A DNA stretch of 64,000 bases, from assembly GCF_000306945.1 (NCBI RefSeq), contig NC_018518.1:1302001-1366000 (forward strand). Reading direction: 5' to 3'. A program made the position numbers and the translations under genes. Below the pieces are notes generated by a model that searched no databases, had not been told where the DNA came from, and saw only the letters and a list, made by a program, of their open reading frames with translations. This document shows positions 20,008 to 29,280 of the stretch, piece after piece (the stretch's first letter is position 1; every line of letters starts with the position of its first letter). The DNA comes from Bordetella pertussis 18323. Its GTDB lineage: Bacteria > Pseudomonadota > Gammaproteobacteria > Burkholderiales > Burkholderiaceae_B.

Positions 20008-20637
20008 TTATGCCGGGAGGGAAGGCGCGTACTGGCTGTCCGTCCTGCCTTGCTTGTCGTGGAATTCGACCACCTTGCGCACGACTTTGGCGGGGTCGTC
20101 CTCGATGATGAAGAGATTCAGGTCGTGGGCCGCGATCATGCCGTTGGCCAGCAATTGCTCGCCCAGCCAGTCGACCAGGCCGTGCCAGAATTCGCTGCCC
20201 ACCAGCACGATGGGGGCGGGCGGGACCTTGCCGGTCTGGATCAGGGTCAGCGCCTCGAACAGCTCGTCCAGGGTGCCGAACCCGCCGGGCATGGCGACAT
20301 AGGCCATGCTGTGCATGAAGAAGGTGGCCTTGCGGGAGTAGAAGTACTCGAACGACAGGCTGATGGTCTGGTATTCGTTGTTGTGCGCTTCGTGGGGCAG
20401 GCTGATGTTCAGGCCGACGCTGGTGCCGCCGGCCTCGAAGGCGCCCTTGTTGGCCGCTTCCATGATGCCGGGGCCGCCCCCCGCGATGATCGCGAAACCG
20501 GCGCCGGCCAGGGCTGCCGAGATCGCCGCACAGGTTTCATAATAGGGCGATTCGCGGCTGATGCGGGCGCTGCCGAACATGCTGACCGCGGGACCGATGT
20601 CGGCCAATTTCTCGGCCGCGGTCTTTATCTCTGACAT
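20008..20637 (-). CDS. LOG-family protein (cytokinin riboside 5'-monophosphate phosphoribohydrolase type)
   Basis: This 209-aa Rossmann-like protein carries the LOG signature MPGGFGTLDELFEALTLIQ (PGGxGTxxE) and an upstream GGGPGIMEAANKGAFEAGG phosphate loop. The family hydrolyses the N-glycosidic bond of adenosine-type 5'-monophosphates; old annotations call it lysine decarboxylase. The start MSEIKTAAEKLADIGP at 20637 fits the family. An ATG at 20691 is in frame but overlaps the divergent polA start codon. The gap to polA is then 52 bp. Confidence 0.88.
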   Translation of the reverse strand: MSEIKTAAEKLADIGPAVSMFGSARISRESPYYETCAAISAALAGAGFAIIAGGGPGIMEAANKGAFEAGGTSVGLNISLPHEAHNNEYQTISLSFEYFYSRKATFFMHSMAYVAMPGGFGTLDELFEALTLIQTGKVPPAPIVLVGSEFWHGLVDWLGEQLLANGMIAAHDLNLFIIEDDPAKVVRKVVEFHDKQGRTDSQYAPSLPA

Positions 20638-20689
20638 AATCACCGGAATTTGTTTGCCGGCGGGTGTCGCAAGCTCTGCCTTTGTAACC

Positions 20690-23404
20690 ATGAAAAAAAC
20701 CTTATTGCTGGTAGACGGTTCGAGCTACTTGTACCGTGCTTTCCACGCCATGCCCGACCTGCGCAATGCGCAGGGCGAACCCACGGGTGCGCTTTATGGC
20801 GTGGTCAATATGTTGCGCAAGCTCGTTCAGGATCATAAGGCAGAGTATGCCGTATGCGTTTTCGATGCACGCGGAAAAACATTCCGGGACGATTTGTTCC
20901 CTGACTACAAGTCGCACCGCCCGCCCATGCCGGAAGACCTGGCGGCGCAGATCGAGCCGATCCACGAGGCCGTACGCGCCCTGGGCTGGCCGCTGCTGGC
21001 CATCGAAGGGGTGGAGGCGGACGACATCATCGGCACGCTGGCGCGGCAGGCCAGCGCGCAAGGCATCGACACCATCGTCTCCACGGGCGACAAGGACCTG
21101 GCGCAACTGGTCGACCCGCACGTCACGCTGGTCAACACCATGAGCGGCGAGGTGCTCGACGTTGCCGGGGTGAACAGCAAGTTCGGCGTGCCGCCGGAGC
21201 GCATCGTCGATTACCTGATGCTGGTCGGCGACACGGTCGACAACGTGCCCGGCGTGAACAAGGTCGGACCCAAGACGGCCGTCAAGTGGCTGGCCGAACA
21301 TGGCTCCATCGACGCGCTGGTGGCCGCCGCCGACAGCGTCAAGGGCGTGGCCGGCAACAATCTGCGCGAAGCCATTCCGAACTTTCCGCTCACGCGCACG
21401 CTGCTGACGGTCAAGTGCGACTGCGACCTGACCGGCCATGTGTCGGACTGGGAAGACCTGGCATGGCGCGAGCGCGACGCGGCCACCTTGACCGCGCTGT
21501 TCGACCGCTACGGTTTTCGCACCTGGCTGCGCGAACTGACGGGCGACCAGGAGCGCCTGCCCACGGGAGACGCGCGCGCCGTGCCGCAGGCCGTCGCGCC
21601 GGCCGAGCTGGACTACCGCATCATCACCGACTGGGCCGCCTTCGATGCCTGGATGGCGCTGGTGGAGGACGCGCCGCTGGTGGCGCTGGATACGGAAACC
21701 ACGTCGCTCGATGAGATGCAGGCGCGGCTGGTGGGCCTGTCGATGGCGGTCAAGCCGGGCGTGGCCTGCTACATCCCGGTGGCGCACCGTGGCCCCGAGG
21801 CGGGCGATCAATTGCCCAGGGACGAGGTCATCGCGCGCCTGCGCGGCTGGCTGGAGGACGCCGGGCGCGCCAAGCTGCTGCACCATGCCAAATACGATAC
21901 CCATGTCTTCGCCAACGAAGGCGTAAGCCTGGCGGGCGTGGCCGAGGACACGATGCTGCAGGCCTATGTGCTGGAGTCGCATCGCGGCGTGGGCCTGAAC
22001 GACCTGGCCCAGCGGTTTCTCGGGCGCAGCGGCGTGAACTACGAAGACCTGTGCGGCAAGGGCGCCAAGCAGATCGGTTTCGACGAGGTGGCGGTCCCCC
22101 TGGCGGGGCATTATTCCTGCGAGGATTCCGATTTCACCCTGCAGTTGCACGAGGTGCTGCGCCCGCGTGTGGCCGAGGACGAAGGGCTGGAGCGCACCTA
22201 CCTGCTGGAGCTGCAGGTCTCGCGCGTGCTGACCGTGGTCGAGCGCAACGGTGTGAAGGTCGATGCCCAGGAGCTGGGGCGCCAGAGCCACAAGCTGGGC
22301 CAGGAAATGCTGGCGCTGGAGCAGCGCGCCTACGAGCTGGCCGGCCAGCCGTTCAACCTGAACTCTCCCAAGCAATTGGGCGAGATCCTGTTCGGCCGCA
22401 TGGGGCTGCCGGTCGTGCGCAAGACCGCGGGCGGCGCCCCCTCGACCGACGAGGAAGTGCTGTCCAAGCTGGCGCAGGACTATCCGCTGCCGCAGGTGCT
22501 GCTGGAATACCGGGGCCTGTCCAAGCTGAAGTCCACCTATACCGACAAGCTGCCGCGCATGATCAGCCCGGCCACCGGCCGCGTTCATACGCACTATTCG
22601 CAGGCGGCGGTGATCACCGGCCGGCTGGCGTCGTCGGATCCCAACCTGCAGAACATCCCGGTGCGCACCGAGGCCGGCCGGCGCGTGCGCGAGGCCTTCA
22701 TCGCCGAGCAGGGCAAGCTGCTGTCGGCCGACTACTCGCAGATCGAGCTGCGCATCATGGCGCACGTCTCGGATGACGTCAACCTGCAGCGTGCCTTCGC
22801 GGCGGGCGAGGATATCCACCGCGCGACCGCCTCCGAGGTGTTCGGCGTGCCGCTGGCCGAGGTCGGCGCCGAGCAGCGCCGCGCCGCCAAGGCGATCAAT
22901 TTCGGACTGATCTACGGCATGGGCGTGTTCGGGCTGGCTTCCAACCTGGGCATTACGCGCGACGCCGCGCAGGCCTACATCGACCGCTATTTCACCCGCT
23001 ATCCCGGCGTGGCGCGCTACATGGACGACACGCGCCGGCTGGCGCGCGACCAGGGCTACGTCGAGACGGTATTCGGCCGCAGGCTGCAGCTGCCGGACAT
23101 CCGCGCCGCCTCCGGGCCGCGCCGCCAGGGCGCCGAGCGGGCCGCCATCAATGCGCCGATGCAGGGTACCGCCGCCGACCTGATCAAGATGGCCATGGTG
23201 GCGGTGCAGGACTGGCTGGACGCCGAGCGCCTGCGCACCCGCATGATCATGCAAGTGCACGACGAACTGGTGCTGGAGGTGCCCGACGAGGAACTGGCGG
23301 CGGTCGCCGAAGCGCTGCCGCGGCTGATGTGCGACGTGGCCACGCTGCGCGTGCCGCTGGTGGCCGAGGTGGGCATGGGCACGAACTGGGAACAGGCGCA
23401 CTGA
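20690..23404 (+). CDS. polA: DNA polymerase I
   Basis: PolA, 904 aa. The N-terminal 5' nuclease begins MKKTLLLVDGSSYLYRAFHA. The middle 3'-5' exonuclease is intact by motif: ALDTETTSLDE, HHAKYDTHVF and HYSCEDSDFTLQLHEVL keep the acidic residues. Polymerase motifs are DYSQIELRIMAH (A), the O-helix RRAAKAINFGLIYGMGVFG (B) and QVHDELVLEV (C). It fills gaps and removes RNA primers. The ATG at 20690 begins the usual family N-terminus; a longer upstream frame has no support. A GC hairpin follows. Confidence 0.98.
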   Translation: MKKTLLLVDGSSYLYRAFHAMPDLRNAQGEPTGALYGVVNMLRKLVQDHKAEYAVCVFDARGKTFRDDLFPDYKSHRPPMPEDLAAQIEPIHEAVRALGWPLLAIEGVEADDIIGTLARQASAQGIDTIVSTGDKDLAQLVDPHVTLVNTMSGEVLDVAGVNSKFGVPPERIVDYLMLVGDTVDNVPGVNKVGPKTAVKWLAEHGSIDALVAAADSVKGVAGNNLREAIPNFPLTRTLLTVKCDCDLTGHVSDWEDLAWRERDAATLTALFDRYGFRTWLRELTGDQERLPTGDARAVPQAVAPAELDYRIITDWAAFDAWMALVEDAPLVALDTETTSLDEMQARLVGLSMAVKPGVACYIPVAHRGPEAGDQLPRDEVIARLRGWLEDAGRAKLLHHAKYDTHVFANEGVSLAGVAEDTMLQAYVLESHRGVGLNDLAQRFLGRSGVNYEDLCGKGAKQIGFDEVAVPLAGHYSCEDSDFTLQLHEVLRPRVAEDEGLERTYLLELQVSRVLTVVERNGVKVDAQELGRQSHKLGQEMLALEQRAYELAGQPFNLNSPKQLGEILFGRMGLPVVRKTAGGAPSTDEEVLSKLAQDYPLPQVLLEYRGLSKLKSTYTDKLPRMISPATGRVHTHYSQAAVITGRLASSDPNLQNIPVRTEAGRRVREAFIAEQGKLLSADYSQIELRIMAHVSDDVNLQRAFAAGEDIHRATASEVFGVPLAEVGAEQRRAAKAINFGLIYGMGVFGLASNLGITRDAAQAYIDRYFTRYPGVARYMDDTRRLARDQGYVETVFGRRLQLPDIRAASGPRRQGAERAAINAPMQGTAADLIKMAMVAVQDWLDAERLRTRMIMQVHDELVLEVPDEELAAVAEALPRLMCDVATLRVPLVAEVGMGTNWEQAH

Positions 23405-23411
23405 TGCGGCC

Positions 23412-23435
23412 CCGGCCGGCGTCCGCGCCGGCCGG
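23412..23435 (+). terminator. GC-rich hairpin after polA
   Basis: The perfect 10-bp stem CCGGCCGGCG / CGCCGGCCGG has the four-base loop TCCG, 8 bp past the polA stop. It has no T-run, so it may stabilise the 3' end or work with Rho rather than act alone. Confidence 0.5.
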
Positions 23436-23453
23436 ATACTGTCTGACAGCCAT

Positions 23454-23482
23454 TTTTGATTTGGCGCTTGCAACGATATAAT
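23454..23482 (+). promoter_or_regulatory. Sigma-70 promoter of the ZIP transporter gene
   Basis: TTTTGA (23454-23459) and a perfect TATAAT (23477-23482) are separated by 17 bp, 32 bp upstream of the transporter ATG. No Fur- or Zur-like palindrome is obvious. Confidence 0.65.
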
Positions 23483-23514
23483 GTTGCGCTTTCCCGCCTG
23501 AATCGCCCCTCGCC

Positions 23515-24351
23515 ATGCTGCTGCTCTGGATACTGCTTGCCACGATTGCCGGCGGCCTGATCGCCGTCTCGATCGCCAGCTGGCTGGCCTATCGCGTGTT
23601 CGCGAAGTACCTGCACCACATGGTCAGCCTGTCGGTGGGCGTACTGTTGTCGGTGGCGCTGCTGCACCTGCTGCCCGAGGCGTTCGAAACGGCGCACGCC
23701 GACGCGCGGGCCCTGTTCGCGCTGATGCTGGCCGGCCTGATCGGCTTCTTCGTGCTGGAGAAGATCGCGCTGCTGCGCCACAGCCACCACCACGAGGGCG
23801 ACGGGCACCACCATCACAAGGGCCACAACCGGCGCGAGGCCGGCCGAGGCGGCGTGCTCATCCTGGTGGGCAGTTCGCTGCACAACCTGGCCGACGGCGT
23901 GCTGGTGGCGGCGGCCTTTCTCACCGACCCCATGCTGGGCGTACTGACCGCGGCGTCGATCATCGTGCACGAGGTGCCGCACAAGCTGGGCGATTTCGTG
24001 GTGCTGCTCAACGCAGGCCTGGCGCGGGGCAGGGCATTTTCGCTGATCCTGTTCACCAGCCTGTGCACGGCGGCAGGCGGCGTTGTAGGATACTTCGTAT
24101 TGCAGGAGGCGCAGGCGGCAGTGCCCTATGTCCTGGTCGTGGCCGCCAGCAGCTTCCTGTACATCTCGGTTGCCGACCTGATGCCGCAAATGCACGAACG
24201 CGTTTCGCTGGCCGATGCGGTGCCGCAGTTGTTGCTGGTGGGCGCCGGCGTGCTGCTCATCTACGGCGTCACCTCGTTCATGCATCATGAGCATGACCCG
24301 GCCCACGAGCACGGGCAGCATGCCATCGAGGCGGCAGACCACCGGCATTGA
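23515..24351 (+). CDS. ZIP-family divalent metal transporter
   Basis: This is a 278-aa inner-membrane protein with about eight predicted transmembrane segments. The variable loop between TM3 and TM4 is His-rich (HSHHHEGDGHHHHKGHN, residues 90-106). The metal path is given by HNLADGVLVAAAF in TM4 and HEVPHKLGDFVVLL in TM5, the ZIP signature helices. The C-terminus is also His-rich (HHEHDPAHEHGQH). It probably imports zinc or iron into the cytoplasm. It has its own promoter 32 bp upstream. It differs from the well-studied BbZIP subgroup in its TM4/TM5 residues. Confidence 0.9.
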   Translation: MLLLWILLATIAGGLIAVSIASWLAYRVFAKYLHHMVSLSVGVLLSVALLHLLPEAFETAHADARALFALMLAGLIGFFVLEKIALLRHSHHHEGDGHHHHKGHNRREAGRGGVLILVGSSLHNLADGVLVAAAFLTDPMLGVLTAASIIVHEVPHKLGDFVVLLNAGLARGRAFSLILFTSLCTAAGGVVGYFVLQEAQAAVPYVLVVAASSFLYISVADLMPQMHERVSLADAVPQLLLVGAGVLLIYGVTSFMHHEHDPAHEHGQHAIEAADHRH

Positions 24352-24405
24352 CCGCGGCGCGGCGGCAGGAGGGCGGCCATTCCCTTTCCATGCCCAGGAG
24401 TTGCC

Positions 24406-25194
24406 ATGAGTTTCGCCGCCGCAGCGGGTAGTACCGCACCCACCACGATCCATACCGACACCCAGGGCCTGTCGCACGGCGATTTCGAACTGGCGGTGCC
24501 GGGCGGTCCGGTGGCCGCCTATTACGCCGCGCCGGCCGGGCGCGAGCAATTGCCCATCGTGCTGGTGGTGCAGGAGATCTTCGGCCTGCACGAGCACATC
24601 AAGGATGTCTGCCGCCGCCTGGCGCACGATGGCTATCTGGCGGTCTCGGTCAACCTGTACCAGCGCCAGGGCGACGCCTCGCGCTACGACAACATTCCCG
24701 GGCTGGTCGCCGAACTGGTGAGCAAGGTGCCGGACGAGCAGGTCCATGCCGACCTGGATGCCAGCCTGGCCTGGGCCGCCGCCCATGGCGGCGATGGCGC
24801 GCGGGTGGGGGTGACGGGCTTTTGCTGGGGCGGGCGCACCACCTGGATGTATGCGGCCCGCAATCCCGCCGTGAAGGCGGGCGTGGCCTGGTACGGCCGC
24901 CTGTCCTCGGGCCATGGCCCCTTGATCAAGCAGGTGCCGCTGGACGTGGCCGGGAGCCTGCATGCGCCGGTGCTGGGGCTGTATGGCGGCAAGGACGAAA
25001 GCATTCCGCTGGACGATGTGCGGGCCATGGAAGCGCGCCTGCAGCAGGGCGGCGCGCCCGCCCAGGCATCGCGCATCGTGGTGTATCCGCAGGCCGGGCA
25101 TGCCTTCCTGGCCGATTACCGCCCCAGTTACCGCGCCGCCGATGCGCAGGACGGCTGGCGGCGCATGCTGGATTGGTTCGCGCTGTACCTGTAG
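24406..25194 (+). CDS. Dienelactone hydrolase family protein
   Basis: This 262-aa alpha/beta hydrolase has the Cys-His-Asp triad of the dienelactone hydrolase family: nucleophile Cys in GVTGFCWGGRTTW (about residue 144), Asp in LYGGKDESIPLDD, and His in PQAGHAFLADY. A short N-terminal extension (residues 1-25) precedes the fold, without a convincing signal peptide. The substrate is unknown; such enzymes hydrolyse dienelactone or carboxymethylenebutenolide-like esters. It starts 54 bp after the ZIP gene, possibly co-transcribed, and ends at a shared convergent terminator. Confidence 0.9.
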   Translation: MSFAAAAGSTAPTTIHTDTQGLSHGDFELAVPGGPVAAYYAAPAGREQLPIVLVVQEIFGLHEHIKDVCRRLAHDGYLAVSVNLYQRQGDASRYDNIPGLVAELVSKVPDEQVHADLDASLAWAAAHGGDGARVGVTGFCWGGRTTWMYAARNPAVKAGVAWYGRLSSGHGPLIKQVPLDVAGSLHAPVLGLYGGKDESIPLDDVRAMEARLQQGGAPAQASRIVVYPQAGHAFLADYRPSYRAADAQDGWRRMLDWFALYL

Positions 25195-25201
25195 CGGGCC
25201 G

Positions 25202-25227
25202 GGGCCTGCCCGTGCTCGGGCAGGCCC
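25202..25227. terminator. Bidirectional hairpin between convergent genes
   Basis: The perfect 11-bp stem GGGCCTGCCCG / CGGGCAGGCCC has a TGCT loop. It fills the 33-bp gap between the hydrolase stop and the leftward Na/Pi cotransporter stop. It has no long T-run on either side. Confidence 0.6.
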
Positions 25228-26889
25228 TCAGTTGCCCGCGTCGCGCAGGCGGCTGGGCAGGAGTTCGCCGTGGCGCGCCAGCAGCGGATACGCCGATGCG
25301 CCTACCACGTGCGAGTTGATGCCCTTGAGATCGCGCAGGATGTCCAGGTAGAGCGCGCCGACCTCGGCGGCATCGACCTTGCCGGACTTGATCTGCTGCA
25401 GCTGCGTTTCGGCGGCCTCCGCCTCGAGGGCGCGAAAACGCGCCTTTTCGCCCGCCAGCGCGCGCGCCTGGCGCAGGTCGTCGGTGACGAACAGCGCGGC
25501 GGCCTGGCGCTGGTTGGCGATCAGCTCGCCCAGCGTGGCGTCCAGGCTGGCGCGCTGATCGGCTGACAGCAGCAGGCCTTGCTTGCGCAGGCGGCCGATA
25601 TGGTTGAGCAGGCCGTGGTAGGCGATATCGCCGGCGTGGCCGATGTTGCTGCAGAACGCCAGGATGGCGTCGAGCCGCTGGTGATCCTCGCGCGTCATGT
25701 TTTCCTGGTCGAGCGTGGCCAGGTAGGTGGTGATGGCGGTCTCCAGCTTGTCCAGCGCGCTGTCGAGCTGGCGTGCCTGCACCATGCGGTGCCGGTTGTC
25801 GCGCTTGAAACCGGCGCGGGCGTACAGCAGCAGGGTCTGCAGCATGTCGGCCATGCGCAATGCCTCGCGCGCGGCGTTGCCCAGCGCGACGGCCGGCACG
25901 TCATGGGCCCATTCGTCCAGGTATTGCGGCCGCGCCGGGTCGTTGGGATCGGCGCGCTTGGGCAGCCAGCGCGTCAGCAGCGCGGCGTACGGCGTGAGGA
26001 TGGGCAGGAAAACCAGCGCGATCACGACGTTGAACAAGGTGTGGAAGTTGGCCACCGCGTGCGCGGGGTCGCCGGCCAGTCCGCTGAGCCAGGGTTGCAG
26101 CCAGGGCAGCAGGATGATGCCGGCCAGTACGCCGGCCACGCGCGTGAGCAGGTTGCCCAGCGGCAGGCGGCGAGCGGCCGGGTCGTCGCCGGTAACGCCT
26201 TCGATCATCGGATTGATGGCGGTGCCCAGGTTGGCGCCCAGCACCAGCGCGAAGGCCAGCGCCGGATTGACCATGCCGTGGCTGGCCAGCGACATGACCA
26301 GCACCACGACGGCCACGCTGGAGTGCGCGGCCCAGGTCAGGGCCGCGGCCAGCAGCACCGCGGCGACCGGCTGGCTGGCCAGCGCGTCGAGCAAGACGCC
26401 CAGCAAGGGCGCGGTCTCGAAGGGCTGGAACAGCTGCACCAACTGGTGCAGCGACAGCAGCAGCAGTCCCAGGCCGATGAATACCCGCCCCAGGTCGCGG
26501 GTGCGGCCGGGCGCGGCGCGGCGGAACATCCACACGCCGGCCAGGATGAGGATGGGCGCCAGCGAGGTCAGGTCGAACGACAGCAGCTGCACGATGAGGG
26601 TGGTGCCGACGTTGGCGCCCAGCATGGCGGCCAGCGCCGGCACCAGCGCCACCACCCCGCCGGCGGCGAAGCCGGTGATCATCAGCCCGGTGGCGGTGCT
26701 GCTTTGCAGCGCGGCGGTAATGCCCAGGCCGGAGGCGAAGGCGCGCAACCGCGTCCCGAGCGCGCGTCCCAGCGCGATGCTCAGCGCGGCGCCGAAGGCG
26801 CGCTGCACGCCGGTCTGCACCATGTGCACGCCCCACAGCAGCAGGGCTACGTAGCCCGCGAAATCGAGCAGCGGCAGCAGTCCGGACAT
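25228..26889 (-). CDS. Na/Pi cotransporter family protein with PhoU-like tail
   Basis: This 553-aa membrane protein has two inverted transport repeats, each with the family's QSS-type motif: GITAALQSSTATGLMITGFA then GANVGTTLIVQLLS, and WAAHSSVAVVVLVMS then GANLGTAINPMIE. About eight membrane segments fill residues 1-310. A cytoplasmic helical PhoU-like domain follows (from about 340; AREALRMADMLQTLLLYARAG). It is predicted to import phosphate with sodium (NptA/YjbB type). ATG 26889 has GGGAG upstream. The end includes a coiled-coil-like Ala/Glu stretch. Confidence 0.9.
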   Translation of the reverse strand: MSGLLPLLDFAGYVALLLWGVHMVQTGVQRAFGAALSIALGRALGTRLRAFASGLGITAALQSSTATGLMITGFAAGGVVALVPALAAMLGANVGTTLIVQLLSFDLTSLAPILILAGVWMFRRAAPGRTRDLGRVFIGLGLLLLSLHQLVQLFQPFETAPLLGVLLDALASQPVAAVLLAAALTWAAHSSVAVVVLVMSLASHGMVNPALAFALVLGANLGTAINPMIEGVTGDDPAARRLPLGNLLTRVAGVLAGIILLPWLQPWLSGLAGDPAHAVANFHTLFNVVIALVFLPILTPYAALLTRWLPKRADPNDPARPQYLDEWAHDVPAVALGNAAREALRMADMLQTLLLYARAGFKRDNRHRMVQARQLDSALDKLETAITTYLATLDQENMTREDHQRLDAILAFCSNIGHAGDIAYHGLLNHIGRLRKQGLLLSADQRASLDATLGELIANQRQAAALFVTDDLRQARALAGEKARFRALEAEAAETQLQQIKSGKVDAAEVGALYLDILRDLKGINSHVVGASAYPLLARHGELLPSRLRDAGN

Positions 26890-27056
26890 GGCTCTCCCAG
26901 GGACAGGGGCGCCGCGCGCAGGGCGCGGCGCCAATATATGACATGAAATAATTCTGTAATCATCGCACGCCGCGCCTCGCAGCGGAAATCCGGGCCGGCG
27001 CGTATGATGCTATCGACCGCCATGGCGGGCGGTGGACCCAGATACGGAGTGTGCGC

Positions 27057-28448
<1,392 letters not shown>

Positions 28449-28482
28449 CGGCATCGTGTGCCAGCCCCCTGCGGGGTCTGCA

Positions 28483-28581
28483 GGTGCCTGTCCCAGCGGG
28501 GACAGGCACCCCTCCCTGTGGGGGACAGGCACGCCGGGGTTGGAGTTTGCGGGTGCCAGTCCCCTGCGGGGACAGGCACCC
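28483..28581. repeat. Cluster of GTGCCTGTCCC palindromic repeats
   Basis: Unit 1 (28483-28510) is a perfect 12-bp stem, GGTGCCTGTCCC / GGGACAGGCACC, loop AGCG. A half unit lies at 28514-28534. Unit 3 (28551-28581) is GGGTGCCAGTCCCC / GGGGACAGGCACCC with one mismatch. CGGGGTT(G/A)GAGTTT is also repeated directly between units. A degenerate copy precedes unit 1. The same palindrome occurs at 56.3 kb. It resembles REP-type elements and could also stop both convergent transcripts. Confidence 0.85.
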
Positions 28582-28585
28582 GGGG

Positions 28586-29245
28586 TTAGAGTTTTTCCTC
28601 TACCCCGTAGAACTTCACGCCGAGGTGGATGCGTTCGCGGCCCTGGGCGCGGCGGTGGCGGTTGGTGTCGCGCAGCGAGTAGACGCAGCCGCAGTATTCC
28701 TGCTGGTAGAAGTTCTCGCGCTTGCTGATTTCGATCATGCGCTGCGAGCCGCCGCCCTTGCGCCAGTTGTAGGTCCAGTACACCAGGTCGTCGTAGCGGG
28801 CGGCGGCGCGTTCGCCGCAGCCGTTGATCTGGTTCATGTCTTTCCAGCGCGAAATGCCCAGCGAGCTGGTGATGGTGTCGAAGCCGTGCTCGTGCGCATA
28901 CAGGGCGGTGCGCTCGAAGCGCATGTCGAAGCAGGCGGTACAGCGGATGCCGCGCTCGGGCTCGTTTTCCATGCCCTTGACGCGCTCGAACCAGTTGTCC
29001 ATGTCGTAGTCGGCGTCGATGAATTCGATGCCGTGTTCTTCGGCGAAGCGGATGTTCTCGTTCTTGCGGATCTCGTACTCTTTGACCGGATGGATATTCG
29101 GGTTGTAGAAGTAGATCGCGTAGTCGATGCCGGAGGCCGTCATGGCTTCCATGACTTCGCCGGAACAGGGCGCGCAGCACGAGTGCAGCAGCACCTTGCG
29201 GCGGCCGGCGGGCAGTTCGAGTGTGGGGCGCACGAGTTGGGACAT
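28586..29245 (-). CDS. queH: Epoxyqueuosine reductase QueH
   Basis: QueH (formerly DUF208), 219 aa, performs the last step of queuosine synthesis in tRNA, reducing epoxyqueuosine. Visible signatures are [17 protein letters not shown] (CCxxC), [34 protein letters not shown] (CxxC), [22 protein letters not shown] and [12 protein letters not shown], together holding the Fe-S cysteines. The start at 29245 ([20 protein letters not shown]) agrees with the family. It sits 35 bp downstream of glnE on the same strand, so co-transcription is likely. Its 3' end touches the palindromic repeat cluster. Confidence 0.93.
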
Positions 29246-29280
29246 GGCGTGAAAAGCGGCTTTGCAGCGGGGAAAAACCG

